DNA of 64,000 nucleotides, taken from positions 36,486,672 to 36,550,671 of the forward strand of contig JAFMSR010000001.1 of the NCBI GenBank assembly GCA_022818135.1, written 5' to 3'. The DNA is from Saxidomus purpurata. Its lineage: Eukaryota; Mollusca; Bivalvia; Venerida; Veneridae. Position numbers and translations under genes: made by a program. Below are positions 53,901-63,721 of this stretch, piece by piece; positions within the stretch are counted from its first letter, which is position 1; every line of letters begins with the position of its first letter. Under the pieces are notes generated by a model. The model had not been told where the DNA came from and searched no databases. It saw only the letters and a program-made list of their open reading frames with translations.

Positions 53901-54261
53901 TATAAAAACTGTATACTGCACATACTTTTAAAATATTTCTTAACAAAATGCAAAAATGATGTTATTTTATATTACGTTTAAAAATAGCTCACCATTATAC
54001 AAGTTCACCGATATTACGGAAATTAATTTCAAAGATCAATATCAATTGCATAATTTCTTTCAATTATATTTAAGCGTGCCCAATTTAAGCGAAAACAACA
54101 AATTTTGTATAGATTTGATTAATTAATTTCGTATAATTGAGATTTGTTTTCACTTTTCAGACTTTTTTCGTAATAAGACTACATTTTACCCCATTAAAAA
54201 CTTAAGATACGTTCAGTAAGCTAAAGTTTGCATGATATAAATGCATTCAACGTAATATACC
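50955..54261. other. No gene seen; pyrimidine-rich stretch at 52180-52330
   Basis: Very A+T-rich. CTTTCTTTCTTCTTTCTTTC and related runs around 52240-52265 form a short degenerate CT-rich microsatellite. A duplicated GTAGCTAAACCGGTCAA motif occurs near 51553-51602. Confidence 0.45.
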
Positions 54262-54269
54262 AAGACACG

Positions 54270-54429
54270 AGGGGAGCGTAAGATGTCTGCCGCTAATCGC
54301 AGTGGTTGCAGGTCCGAGTCCCACTGGGGTCACGACCGTACCTCCTCATATGATACCAGTACTGTTTTTTCCAGGAAGTGAACTCGAGAGTGACTCTTCA
54401 CAATCGAGCTTAATAAATAAGTATAATCT
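54270..54429 (+). mobile_element. Intact short SINE with 8-bp target-site duplication
   Basis: About 160 bp flanked by AAGACACG at 54262-54269 and 54430-54437. The head carries a B-box-like GCAGGTCCGAGTCCC. The body holds CCAGGAAGTGAACTCGAGAG and CACAATCGAGCTTAATAAAT, which recur in the fragment at 48644. The clean duplication and complete ends suggest a fairly recent insertion. No coding capacity; such elements rely on a partner LINE. Confidence 0.8.
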
Positions 54430-54437
54430 AAGACACG

Positions 54438-55927
54438 TGGTGTCGAATTTTTAAATTTTGTAAGGAATATTAAGTGTGTAGTATAATAGAGATTGAAATT
54501 TGTGTTATCCCTGGTATTTGTGTAAGTTTTATGGTCTATGATTATATGTGATGTTTCAACCATTATGTCATTGTTGATACATCACGCATCATGTTAGTAC
54601 CATGTTTTGAAAGGTACACTTTTACCGAAATAAATTTATCTATCTAATATTTTAAGTTGAAAAGCATTATTCAGATGTTATACGTTTACGAAGATCGATT
54701 TTGTAAGTTGTACACTAGACGTTGTCCATGTACTTTAAGCGTTCGTTGTTATACGTCATGAGACCAGATCACGGTTCCGTTACCCTTCTGCTTTCAAATT
54801 ATATAGGCACTGTTTAGTAGTAAGCATTGTAACCATAGATTATGCCAATAAATGATATACTTAGTAGCAAGAAAACAATCTGACATTCATCAAAATAGAT
54901 GTATTAGATTTTAGCAAACTTCAATGAATATGTTGCTCCTGAGCAGTATTGGCATCCGGCAAAACCTGAAAGAATGTTTACATTTATTTTATAACAATAA
55001 GTAAACATTAAAGAAATAGCAAGAATACAGTCCTTACAAGTTTGCAGCTATCGTGCTTTTGGCTGCTAGTTAAAACGAGTTCATGTAAAGTGAATTCAAA
55101 ATATTACAGCATCTATATTTCTAACATTAAGACAGCACACATGATACTGTAATGCTCCTTAGGTTAGATGCTACCATCCCCGTATGACAGAACAGCACTT
55201 GCGCACCGCACCGCCTCCGCCAAATCACAGAAATGATGATCTGTCAATGCGGAGGACTATTTTTGACTATCTCTTATTTGAAAGCTTTTTTTAATCAACA
55301 TTGTACAGTTATAGTGCCAGACCAATTTCTATTAACGCCAATAAATAATATATCAATTCTGGGCATTTTTAACCATGACTATTAGTCTTAATTAATTGAG
55401 TATTTTCTATTGCATATGAGCCCCGCTGTGGGAAACCTGTCCCTGCTGCACAAACATTCCGACTAGTTATAACGGCATCGCTGCGGAAAGACATTTTGTC
55501 ATTAATGTCACCTAAGTTTTTCAAGTCTGGATTTGGGTCAATGACGAATACATAAAATGAGCGACAACTGAACTGGTCAAAATTCGATCTGTTGTTGTTT
55601 TTTGTCTATTTTACCCACGTGGATACACATATTTATTACATTATTTCCTCCTCTTTCTGTATATGCTCGTTGTTCCCGCCAAATCAACTCGTTTGCAATA
55701 CGTTTTATAACCTATACCATTTTCTTAATATTCTTACAGAGTACATGATGCCAGAAACAACTCGAAACTGTATCCCAAGTTATGAAGGGATATCCCCTTC
55801 CCGTGAAAGAAATTGTGAAGTGTGTGTACGGCCATGTTATGGAGCTCACACCACAAACAAAAACTCGGCACACGCACACAATAATTCGATAAATGGACAT
55901 TATCCGTTTGGAGATAAGCTCCCGAGC
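54438..55927. promoter_or_regulatory. Non-coding, with candidate regulatory block at 55170-55520
   Basis: 55170-55520 contains a 7-bp stem CCTCCGC...GCGGAGG (55214-55255) enclosing ATGATGATCTGTCAA, and GCTGTGGGAAACC with the TGTGGGAA core (55427-55434) of Su(H)/CSL sites. An acceptor-like TTAATATTCTTACAG at 55738 precedes a plus-strand frame that runs into the inverted repeat units; not convincing as a gene. Confidence 0.25.
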
Positions 55928-55984
55928 TCAATGGCGGATGTTAAGCCCCTTCGTGATTTTGCATAGGCGGACATTAGGCCCTTC
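55928..55984. repeat. Two inverted copies of the minisatellite unit
   Basis: GGCGGATGTTAAGCCCCTTC, then a second GGCGGACATTAGGCCCTTC, are reverse complements of the 32-bp unit of the array that starts about 120 bp further on. Transcripts through both could form a hairpin. This stretch also forms the end of a 124-codon open frame beginning at 55592, one reason not to treat that frame as a gene. Confidence 0.85.
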
Positions 55985-56103
55985 TTTAATCTTAAATTTA
56001 ATAATGTATTTACTTGTCACTATATACTTTAGCAAAATAGATTAATCCTAACAAAAACATTTAATTGAACTTCTTATTAATATTACTAATATAACTCAAA
56101 GAT

Positions 56104-56958
56104 AATGGCCGCCTGTGCAAAACCATGAAGGGGCTAATGGCCGCCTTTGCAAAATCATAAAGGGGCTAATGGCCGCCTATGCAAAATCATGAAGGGGCTA
56201 ATGGCCGCCTGTGCAAAACCATGAAAGGGGCTAATGGCCGCCTTTGCAAAATCATAAAGGGGCTAATGACCGCCTATGCAAAATCATGAAGGTGCTAATG
56301 GCCGCCTGTGCAAAATCATGAAGGGGCTAATGGCCGCCTGTGCAAAATCATGAAGGGGTTAATGGCCGCCTGTGCAAAATTATGAAGGGGCTAATGGCCG
56401 CCTATGCAAAATCGTGAAGAGGATAATGGCCGCCTTTGCAAAATCATGAAAGGACTATGGCCGCCTGTGCAAAATCATGAAAGGGCTAATGGCCGCCTAT
56501 GCAAAATCATGAAGGGTCTTATGGCCGCCTGTGCAAAATCATGAAGAGGATAACATCCGCCTGTGCACAGTTATGAAGTGGCTAATGGCCGCCTGTGCAA
56601 AATCATGAAAGGGCTAACGTCCGCCTGGACAAAATCATGAAGGGGCTAATGCCCGCCTGTGCAAAATCATGAAGCGGCTTATGCCCACCTGGACAAAATC
56701 ATGAAGGGGCTTATGCCCGCCTGTGCAAAATTATGAAGCGGCTAATGCTCACCTAAGCAAAATCATGAAGGGGCTAATACCCCGCCTGTGCAAAATCATG
56801 AAGGGGCTAATGCCCCGCCTGTGCAAAATCATGAAGGGGCTAATGCCCCGCCTGTGCAAAATCATGAAGGGGCTAATGCCCGCCTGTGCAAAATCATGAA
56901 GGGGCTAATGCCCGCCTGTGCAAAATCATGAAGGGGCTAATGCCCCGCCTGTGCAAAA
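56104..56958. repeat. Minisatellite, about 27 tandem copies of a 32-bp unit
   Basis: The unit is close to AATGGCCGCCTGTGCAAAAT plus CATGAAGGGGCT, repeated head to tail for about 855 bp with substitutions and a few 33-bp units. There is a left-to-right change in type: left copies read ATGGCCGCC, right copies ATGCCCGCC or ATGCCCCGCC, so the array spread in stages. Similar A+T-rich sequence flanks both ends (TTATTAATATTACTAATATA on the left, TTATTGATAATATTACTGGT on the right). Not CRISPR: no unique spacers, and the DNA is eukaryotic. Confidence 0.95.
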
Positions 56959-57414
56959 TTGAGCAATAGGGCTAATCTCTTATTGATAATATTACTGGTG
57001 ATACTTTTGTAATATATTTGGTACAAATGCATGATGTAAAAGAGCAACACATTGCTGGTTAAACTATAGTCTAAGTGTCCATAGGGCAAGGCTAAGATAG
57101 CAGCAAGGTAACCAGTTTTACATTATACATACATACAAAGACACTGTATGTTAGATATAATTTCTTACTAGTGCTCTGTAAAACAGTGTTACTTTAACTT
57201 AAATTTCTGTTCCTTAATTCAAATGAGCCTTGCCAGCTATCCTGTTGTTCTTATCACGAAAAGTTTAAATTAAATTCAATCAGAGATCGCACTGAAAATA
57301 CGCTAACAATATGCCACGGACAGACAAACAGCAGCACACAAACGGAGTAAAATTTATCCATGAACTGCAATATTGTTGTATAAGGGAAGCAACTTCATTA
57401 CAGATGATTTTCAT
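56959..57414. other. Spacer between minisatellite and EF-hand gene
   Basis: A+T-rich; includes the downstream side of the EF-hand gene, so part of it is probably its 3' UTR. Confidence 0.5.
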
Positions 57415-57461
57415 TTATGCTTCAGAGTTAATTTTCATGTCTTTCATCATATCAGCAAATT
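57415..57461 (-). CDS. EF-hand gene, exon 6 (C-terminus and stop)
   Basis: 47 nt after a TTTATTTCAG acceptor. Two bases AA complete the Glu at position 12 of loop 4; then come FADMMKDMKINSEA and TAA. FADMMK matches the last helix of calmodulin-family proteins (FVxMM). No AATAAA was seen close downstream on this strand, so the end of the 3' UTR is unknown. Confidence 0.88.
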
Positions 57462-60400
57462 CTGAAATAAATGTGGAAAAACTTAATATAAATGTACCAT
57501 AGTCCATCGAACAGAAATTAAAATAATGAACTGTCTTTTATAGAATGAATATTTAAACATTCCTAAATATATTGCATGTCTAATAGCACCTCATCCTTGA
57601 ATAAGTAAACTTTAGTGGTGCATGGGACATGCGAGCTTCCTTTTTTCTTTCAAAGCGTAACATTAATTCAATATTTATTTTAGCAAATTTGACTTCTATT
57701 GAATGCAAACTATTAGACTATAATTTAGAAATATTTAGATCTATTTTGGAATTTCATTTTGTGTTTTCCACAATTATATACTCACGTACCATTGAAAGTT
57801 AGACGTCCACTTCCGGTAGTGTCTGCCATACGAATCATGGATTCTAAGTCTTGTTTTGATATATTACAGTCTAGCTGAGCTAGGAAGACTTTCAGCTCTG
57901 AACATCCAATCTCACCTGCAAACGAACATAGCAACTGCAATGAAAATACGTATTCTTATTCATGACGGAACACCAAAAAATAGCCGGTTGCACTTGCGAT
58001 TTATCGTCTGCGAAAGTTAGTCTTGGGATTTTTGCAAGGAAACTAGCCGGTAATTGCAAAAAGGAGCAGGGTTTCTTAAAGACCGTCATTGTGGTCGAGT
58101 GATTAGAGTCGCTGACTTAAAACAACTGCAACTTCTCATTGATTGAGGGTCATGGGTTCAAGCCCTGCTACTGACAATGTCTTGTTATGTGAGAAAGTTT
58201 GTAGTTTCTTACTGAGGATAGGGGTCAGGAACGCTGGTTAAGTTATCTGCCCGCCTGTAAAATTGACCGAAATGTGGTTGAACTGTGAGATTAGCGTTAA
58301 ACTCATACAAAAACAAGGGTTTCTACTGTTTCAAAATAACTTTGAAATCGGCTCGTCTGTAAAAAAAAGGTATGTATATCTATTTATCATGGTAAGGAAC
58401 TGTTTTATATCTATTACAACCCTTCACAAGCCCTTCAAAATTAGATTAAAGGCAACACAAAATTTTAATATTTCATCTAATGTGATACAACTGTACAGGT
58501 TAGTCTGTATTTCGTATATACTACATTTGTATTATCAATTGCTAAACATGTTCTTACAGCTTTGATAAACCGTTCTAGAGACTCATTCCTGATGGAGACA
58601 CGGTCAGCCTCAATGAGACAGTGAGAAAGGCAACGAAGAATAAAATGTCTTGCCTATGGACACTACCTCCATGCCATTGGTGGAGATCGAACCCTGGACC
58701 ATTATTAGATGTAACATCATGGAGTGCATGTAAAATGCATTATTCATGATTAGACATGTAAATGTTAATTGAACTTTATCATTAGAAATTACAACAATAT
58801 AACCTTTATTATCTTTGTCGATAATACTGAACGCTTCCAAATATTCTTCTTCTTCATTCCCAAGTTTTAAATTTGCCATAAGGATGAGGAATTCGGGAAA
58901 ATCTATGGCTCCGCTCTCTACAAAATAAAAACAAATAAACATAGACTAGTGCAGACATATGTAAAGATGTAGGTGCGTTAAAGTTACAAAATAGGTAATT
59001 AGTCATACATATTTATTCTTTTCACTAGTTATACACTTGTTTTTATTCTGTATAAGGTGAATTATATAACTTATTATGCTTTGAATCAAATACCACTGAA
59101 CATGTTCGGTAAGCCGATTCCAGTTAAGAAAACCGTTCAGTGTTTTCCAACGAAAAACATTTTATGCAATTTATTCTCTTTATATTTTATTTTTAAATAC
59201 AGAAAATGTTTCAATATTAATGAAGCATCAGCATTAACTTCAAGCCATTGTTACTGTATCAAACATTCTTTTGTTGCCTGTGCTTGTCTGAACTGTGACC
59301 TTTGGGAATCGAACCTATTTTTGGCGCAACAGATTAAACTTCATGTAAAGCCAAGCAGATGCGTATAGACTGTTCATTTATATGAACAAACCACTGTTGT
59401 TATCACGTAGGCAAAATATTATTAGGAAATGATTTACCATAAGTAAGTAAACTATAAACGAAGTGATAAAAAACAAGATACCGTCTTGGTCGAAATGAGC
59501 GACAATATCAAGGACATCGCTGATAGGAACCTCCCGACCCATACTTTTCAGCATTTCGTTGAGTTCTTTGACATCAATTGTACCACTACAATCTGCGTCA
59601 TACTTCCAAAACACATCCTTGTAGGCTGAAACGGAATCAATTTTAAAACACAGACAAATAAAACCATCTGACGTTGTTATCCATCTTTTACACAAATATA
59701 ATGCGTGCATGTATGAGGTCATGAAAGCGTTCACTAGCATTAAACCTTTTACAAATTAACAAAATTGCTTTCTTTAATGCAACGAGAGTTTTCAGGGTTA
59801 GAGTTCGTCTTTATGTTACTGATCTGTGGCGGTACAGGTTACAAGTTTAGCGGAGTCCTTGCATTCCGGACGAACACTACGCTTACGAAATTGTCGCTGG
59901 CGTAACTATTGCTAGGAAAGTATCACAGTTCCATAGAAAATAATCCATGAAGAATAAGTGAAATGTAAGACCTTGAATCTATTGAAAATTTTAGTGGAAT
60001 TAGCCAGAATTCTGTACATACCATACAATAACATTCTTTATTCAATTTTTTCGTTTAATTGTGTTGCCTCAAAAAAGTCCGTCATATATTTACATTTATT
60101 ACTAGTATTCTCTGCAGACTTGTTGGAATACGGCTTTACATTATCAACTCAAGCGACACATCCTATCAAGTCAGTTAATAAATCTAAATTGTAAATGAAA
60201 ATGCTTACCTTGTATTTCATGGTCAGTTAGCTGGTGAATCTGTAATTGCAAATTTCCTTTATAAAAAGATATAGAGTCCAATATGAATTCAAAGACTTTC
60301 GTTCAGATACCCGATTTTTATAGGAAAGACATGGTTCATACATTCATTATCAAGAAATTACATCAGAAAAGATGAAGGTCAAGGTACTTGAGGTGGGTCC

Positions 60401-60777
60401 TTGTGCGAGACCGATGATGTCACATTCACCGAAATCTACCAGCTGAAGATAAGTATCAGAAATATAAATTGCCCAATCTCCAACTTGTAAGTAGTTCGTT
60501 GCCCGGTATGATAGGACAGGTATTTAAGAGATCTTTTGTAATCGCATTAAAAATCATTAATATAATATAAACTGGGATCGTACTTTAATAAATGCTCAAA
60601 GACCAGCACCGAAAAGATCTTTAAATACAAAACGTTAAATACATGAAATATCCTTACCTGTTTTGTCGGTGGGTATATTTCTGATGGATCGGTGTGGAAT
60701 ATAACTTCTTGTTTTCTTTTTATTGAAGATCTGCCTCGTCTTCTAGAACATGGAGATTTATCCCCGGATCCAGACAT
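57415..60777 (-). CDS. Four-EF-hand calmodulin/troponin-C-like protein, six coding exons
   Basis: Spliced coding region, exons in order 60777-60658, 60239-60209, 59625-59482, 58917-58804, 57915-57790, 57461-57415; total 582 nt, 193 residues plus TAA. All introns are GT-AG; phases after exons 1 to 5 are 0,1,1,1,1 and the frame stays open throughout. Four 12-residue EF-hand loops are seen: DADCSGTIDVKE (60-71), DQDESGAIDFPE (96-107), DKDNKGEIGCSE (132-143) and DTTGSGRLTFNE (168-179). Each has Asp at 1, Gly at 6, a hydrophobic residue at 8 and Glu at 12. Loops 3 and 4 are completed only across splice junctions, which confirms exon order. The spacing (36 residues between loop starts) is that of calmodulin and troponin C. 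The family binds calcium and changes partner affinity; whether this copy is a sensor, a light chain or a muscle subunit cannot be told. A basic Ser/Arg/Lys-rich extension of about 40 residues precedes the EF-hand core, unlike calmodulin itself (about 149 residues). The start is the first ATG of exon 1. Confidence 0.9.
57790..57915 (-). CDS. EF-hand gene, exon 5 (EF-hand 3 and start of EF-hand 4)
   Basis: 126 nt between acceptor TTTGCAG|GTGAG and donor G|GTACGT. It completes loop 3 (EIGCSE after the junction), gives the linker helix LKVFLAQLDCNISKQDLESM, and enters loop 4 at DTTGSGRLTFN. The acceptor is followed directly by GTGAG, so the boundary itself resembles a donor; reading frame and loop spacing fix it. 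Confidence 0.88.
58085..58312 (+). mobile_element. tRNA-derived SINE, head and tail present, in intron 4 of the EF-hand gene
   Basis: The head has an A-box-like segment (GTGGTCGAGTGATTAGAGTC) and a B-box-like GGGTTCAAGCCC, the internal RNA polymerase III promoter of tRNA-derived SINEs. The body ends in a tail with CTGCCCGCCTGTAAAATTGA and TTAGCGTTAAAC. The tail matches the degenerate fragment at 3213..3260, so the two belong to one family. It is antisense to the EF-hand gene. No clear target-site duplication was found, which suggests an old copy. Confidence 0.7.
58566..58700 (-). mobile_element. Second SINE-like fragment in intron 4 of the EF-hand gene
   Basis: Read on the minus strand it contains a B-box-like CAGGGTTCGATCTCC, followed by a body unlike that of the neighbouring SINE. 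No A box is recognisable, so it is either 5'-degraded or of another family. It is in the same orientation as the host gene. Confidence 0.45.
58804..58917 (-). CDS. EF-hand gene, exon 4 (EF-hand 2 and start of EF-hand 3)
   Basis: 114 nt. The acceptor TTTTGTAG|AG completes loop 2 as DQDESGAIDFPE. The linker contains an acidic run EEEE before the third helix (YLEAFSIID). The donor is AAAG|GTTATA, a poor match to consensus beyond GT. It is the only choice that keeps phase 1 and rebuilds a standard third loop with exon 5. If unspliced, the frame runs on through the intron to a stop about 65 codons later. Confidence 0.9.
59482..59625 (-). CDS. EF-hand gene, exon 3 (EF-hand 1 and start of EF-hand 2)
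   Basis: 144 nt between a TTTCAG acceptor and a G|GTATCT donor. It holds the complete first loop DADCSGTIDVKE, its exit helix with the calmodulin-like segment LNEMLKSMG, and the entering helix plus first three residues of loop 2. Cys occupies loop position 4, which is not a chelating position. Confidence 0.92.
60209..60239 (-). CDS. EF-hand gene, exon 2 (31-nt microexon)
   Basis: Only 31 nt, encoding IHQLTDHEIQ plus one base. It lies between a TTACAG acceptor and a G|GTAAGC donor. The peptide corresponds to the start of the first EF-hand helix (the 'LTEEQI' position in calmodulin). It joins exon 1 in phase 0 and exon 3 in phase 1. Confidence 0.85.
60658..60777 (-). CDS. EF-hand gene, exon 1 (start codon, basic N-terminus)
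   Basis: Forty codons from ATG at 60777 to a CAG|GTAAGG donor, ending in phase 0. The peptide starts MSGSGDKSPCSRRRGRSSIK and is rich in Ser, Arg and Lys, with no hydrophobic signal segment, so a cytosolic or nuclear protein is expected. This exon lies outside the EF-hand fold and is the distinctive part of the protein. A different first exon upstream cannot be excluded. Confidence 0.75.
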
Positions 60778-60826
60778 TCCCTGTTTTGTCGTCTATATTC
60801 CCCGTGTTGTCGTTTATATTTGCCCC
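60776..60826. repeat. Two-copy imperfect 25-bp direct repeat upstream of the EF-hand start codon
   Basis: Two adjacent copies of about 25 bp (core TTGTCGT-TATATT) lie immediately upstream of the ATG, in what is probably the 5' UTR or promoter. Function unknown. Confidence 0.55.
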
Positions 60827-63696
60827 GAATGTTTATTTCTCTCATAGGCATCACACATGCATAATAATATTATATTTTCACTGGTATTCAGTGCGTTTAA
60901 AATATGATGCTGTTGAACACCTATGTGAAAAATGTCTACGTAATGTATAAATATAATTCTTAATTATTGTTTAACTTAGTGGGTCTAAAGACAGATAAAG
61001 TATATAGCATGCTGTAATTATTTTATTTTGCAAATCACTGATTGCTGCTTATGACTTCATTGTTTTTCGTTTACTCTTTATTGGTGTACAATGTACAATG
61101 TACATGTATATGGCGTTCAGGGCGTCACATACATATCGCATTGCTATTTAGAATATCAGCTGCCGGTGTCTTACTGGCAAGCAAAGGAAGATGTGTCTCC
61201 CAGGTTGATTGCGCTTAGGTGCCTGAATGCCATTGAATTCCCGGTTACATGTATTTTGGCTTTGCACTAACAAACTTTGCCTGCACGTATACCATGCTAT
61301 CCATTTTCTGTGGAAAACTTTTTTTTTTTCTTCAGATTATGCCACTGTGCCCTTGTTTATGGTTGAGGGTGTAAATATCTTTATCAGATGTAATGATACA
61401 CTTAAATTTATTCCAGCTTCTTTTTCAGTGTAAAACAGCCGATGTTATCTACATGCACCAATTACATGTAGTTCCTACAGTTTTGACCAGTATTTGTGGA
61501 AATATTCTTTCCTCGCATTTTATGTCGTGTACGAGATTTCAAGTATATTTCTAGCAGTGGTATCCAAAATCCTAAAAGAAGTTAACTATCTCTGATGTTT
61601 CACCTAAATGATTTGTGTACACCATAATCCAATTAGATCTAAATAAACTTAGGTATTTGTTGATAAATCTGACTTTCTATCTAATTACGATATAGCTCCG
61701 TTGCTGATATGAATGGTATAATAAAATGTTTCTATTCACCTATAGAAATGCGTGTTTAAAAGATCGAAATCATACCTTTTAATAACATCCAAATCAACCT
61801 AACCTGACCTTGGTCTTTTCCAATAGGCTATTCATAGGTGATATTGCACCATAAAGACCTTTTTTGTGTATATTGAGTTGCGGGTTTCAAAAGAATTGAT
61901 ATTTTTTGTAACTTCTACATTTTGTGATTGACTTCGGCATTGCGCACAAGTACCTTACCTTTTTTTTAAACAAGTTTTTGCTTTTAAATGTTAAAGTTTA
62001 TTTCAATATATAAGTTGACCACTCTTGTCATCTTCATCACAAATAAAAGGTTAAACATGTATATAGTCATATGTTACTTCGTACTTAGTTTGTCTGTCCA
62101 ATGAACACTTGGCACCATTCAATACAAGCAAACGGTTTGTTGTTTACACACGCACAAACTTTAAGTTTATTATTATATTCTCTGTAGCAGCTGTTTCTGG
62201 GATTCTGGCCAAGGACACTTCTTATAAGAAGAAACGTACACAATGTATTTGGGATATAGAAGACAGTATGGTCATATAGAACACATACATTATTACAACG
62301 CAATGTATTGCCACAAGTATCTATTTGGGTTACATCCCTTTAATTGCGGATCGTTCTATAATTTATAGTAGAAGGATAGTTAGATTCCGACCCGTGGTGA
62401 GGCTCCACAATGGAACGAAGTTTAGATAAAAAGAGCAAATCCAACATATGAACTCCAGTCACTGGCACTTTAAGGCTAGCTTTTTGGTGGTTGGTGGGTT
62501 GAGCTTTCTATATACTAAAGCTTTACTTTTATGACATGTTTCTAAATGACTGAAGTATTTCACTCGATTTAAAATAAGTGTCCAAAACCTTGAAGTAGTG
62601 GGTTAGGTTAAAGCAGCTTTTTTTAAGCCTTACCAAATATATACATGTATATACAATAGTAGTAGATCTATGTTATAAAATTTGAAATGAATCATCACTC
62701 GTAACCTATTCAGTCATTTCGTTCTTTTTTTTTGTTGTTGATCATTTTGTTCTTGATTGTGTACACAAGTTATTTGTATCACCTGACCTTATATTGAACC
62801 AGGACTCCAATAAAAGCCAAAAAGTGCCCGTGCCTGTCAGACTTTCCCAGTAGAGTTAGGTGTATGGGCAAGAACAGCAGCATTGTACATGAAAACTTTA
62901 TTGTTGGACCAACAGGTATAGGTCGGATTCCCTAAAGAAATTGAATTATTCATTGTCTAATAGTAAAATCCAACTACAATGCAAAAGCAGAAGTCATCAT
63001 ATAGGTAGTAAAAGCTATTAGAGAACAGAATACAGTCCTAAAATGACCATTGTCAGTTACAAACATATTTTTAAGCAACAACCAGACGACAGTAATTCAA
63101 GTTTAGCGTCCCTTCCGCGGAGGTACTCTTGTAAATGCGAGCAGACACGATAGACAAGAAGATCAAACAGACGACATGCACACTGCAACATTTTATGTAA
63201 GAAGATCTCAGATTGCCTTTCATAGTAATGTTGATCGACGATTTATTTGATTAATCTGACCTTTGTGGACTTATTATTCCTTGATTCTTAGAGTGTCCGT
63301 GCAGTTATTCTAAATAATACCATTAATTCCGTCCAAAAAAGTATTGGACTCATCAATAGCTTTTCGTTCAATCAAAGCACTGAGAGTACTGCGAGGAAGC
63401 GCAACGTATCTTGTCTTTTTTATTGAATACATTGTATGGGGAATTTAGTTTTTTTCTTCAATGTTAATTGTGCATGAATGTCATTATTGCAATGCTGATG
63501 TGAAAAATATTACACAATATGTTGCAAAACTCAGAAGCCCGGAAAGAGATGGTTGTTTACAGATACACATCATTTACATGTACCATTGCATCAGACTCTG
63601 AGCGTCGACGAATGTGCAGTGAGTCCGTATTTGCTATTAAAATGTAGTTGATATGTTATTTTGTTAGTAAACTGATGCACCAAAACTGAGTTAAAT
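60827..63696. other. Upstream of the EF-hand gene; no confirmed gene
   Basis: Probably holds the EF-hand promoter, not located. At 61175-61233 (minus) an ATG in context TCAATGG opens MAFRHLSAINLGDTSSFAC and ends at a good CCA|GTAAGA donor. It could be an alternative first exon, but splicing it to 60777 gives the wrong frame. The rest is A+T-rich. Confidence 0.35.
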
Positions 63697-63721
63697 CAGG
63701 GTCCGTATATTACGGACCCTG
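63697..63721. repeat. Perfect 11-bp inverted repeat with 3-bp spacer
   Basis: CAGGGTCCGTA-TAT-TACGGACCCTG, with GTTAAAT directly repeated on each side. A stable cruciform or hairpin, possibly a solo or fused element end. Confidence 0.85.

Noticed and set aside
55592..55966. 124-codon open frame, plus strand
   Set aside because: Its end is made of inverted minisatellite units and its start is low-complexity Tyr/Ile/Ser. A good acceptor near 55738 exists, but no convincing donor or domain.
56104..56958. CRISPR array
   Set aside because: The repeat units are contiguous and there are no unique spacers; the sequence is eukaryotic.
58263..58565. 100-codon plus-strand frame in an intron of the EF-hand gene
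   Set aside because: It begins within the SINE tail and lies antisense in an intron; no domain.
59057..59368. 103-codon plus-strand frame in an intron of the EF-hand gene
   Set aside because: Intronic, antisense, A+T-driven composition, no domain.
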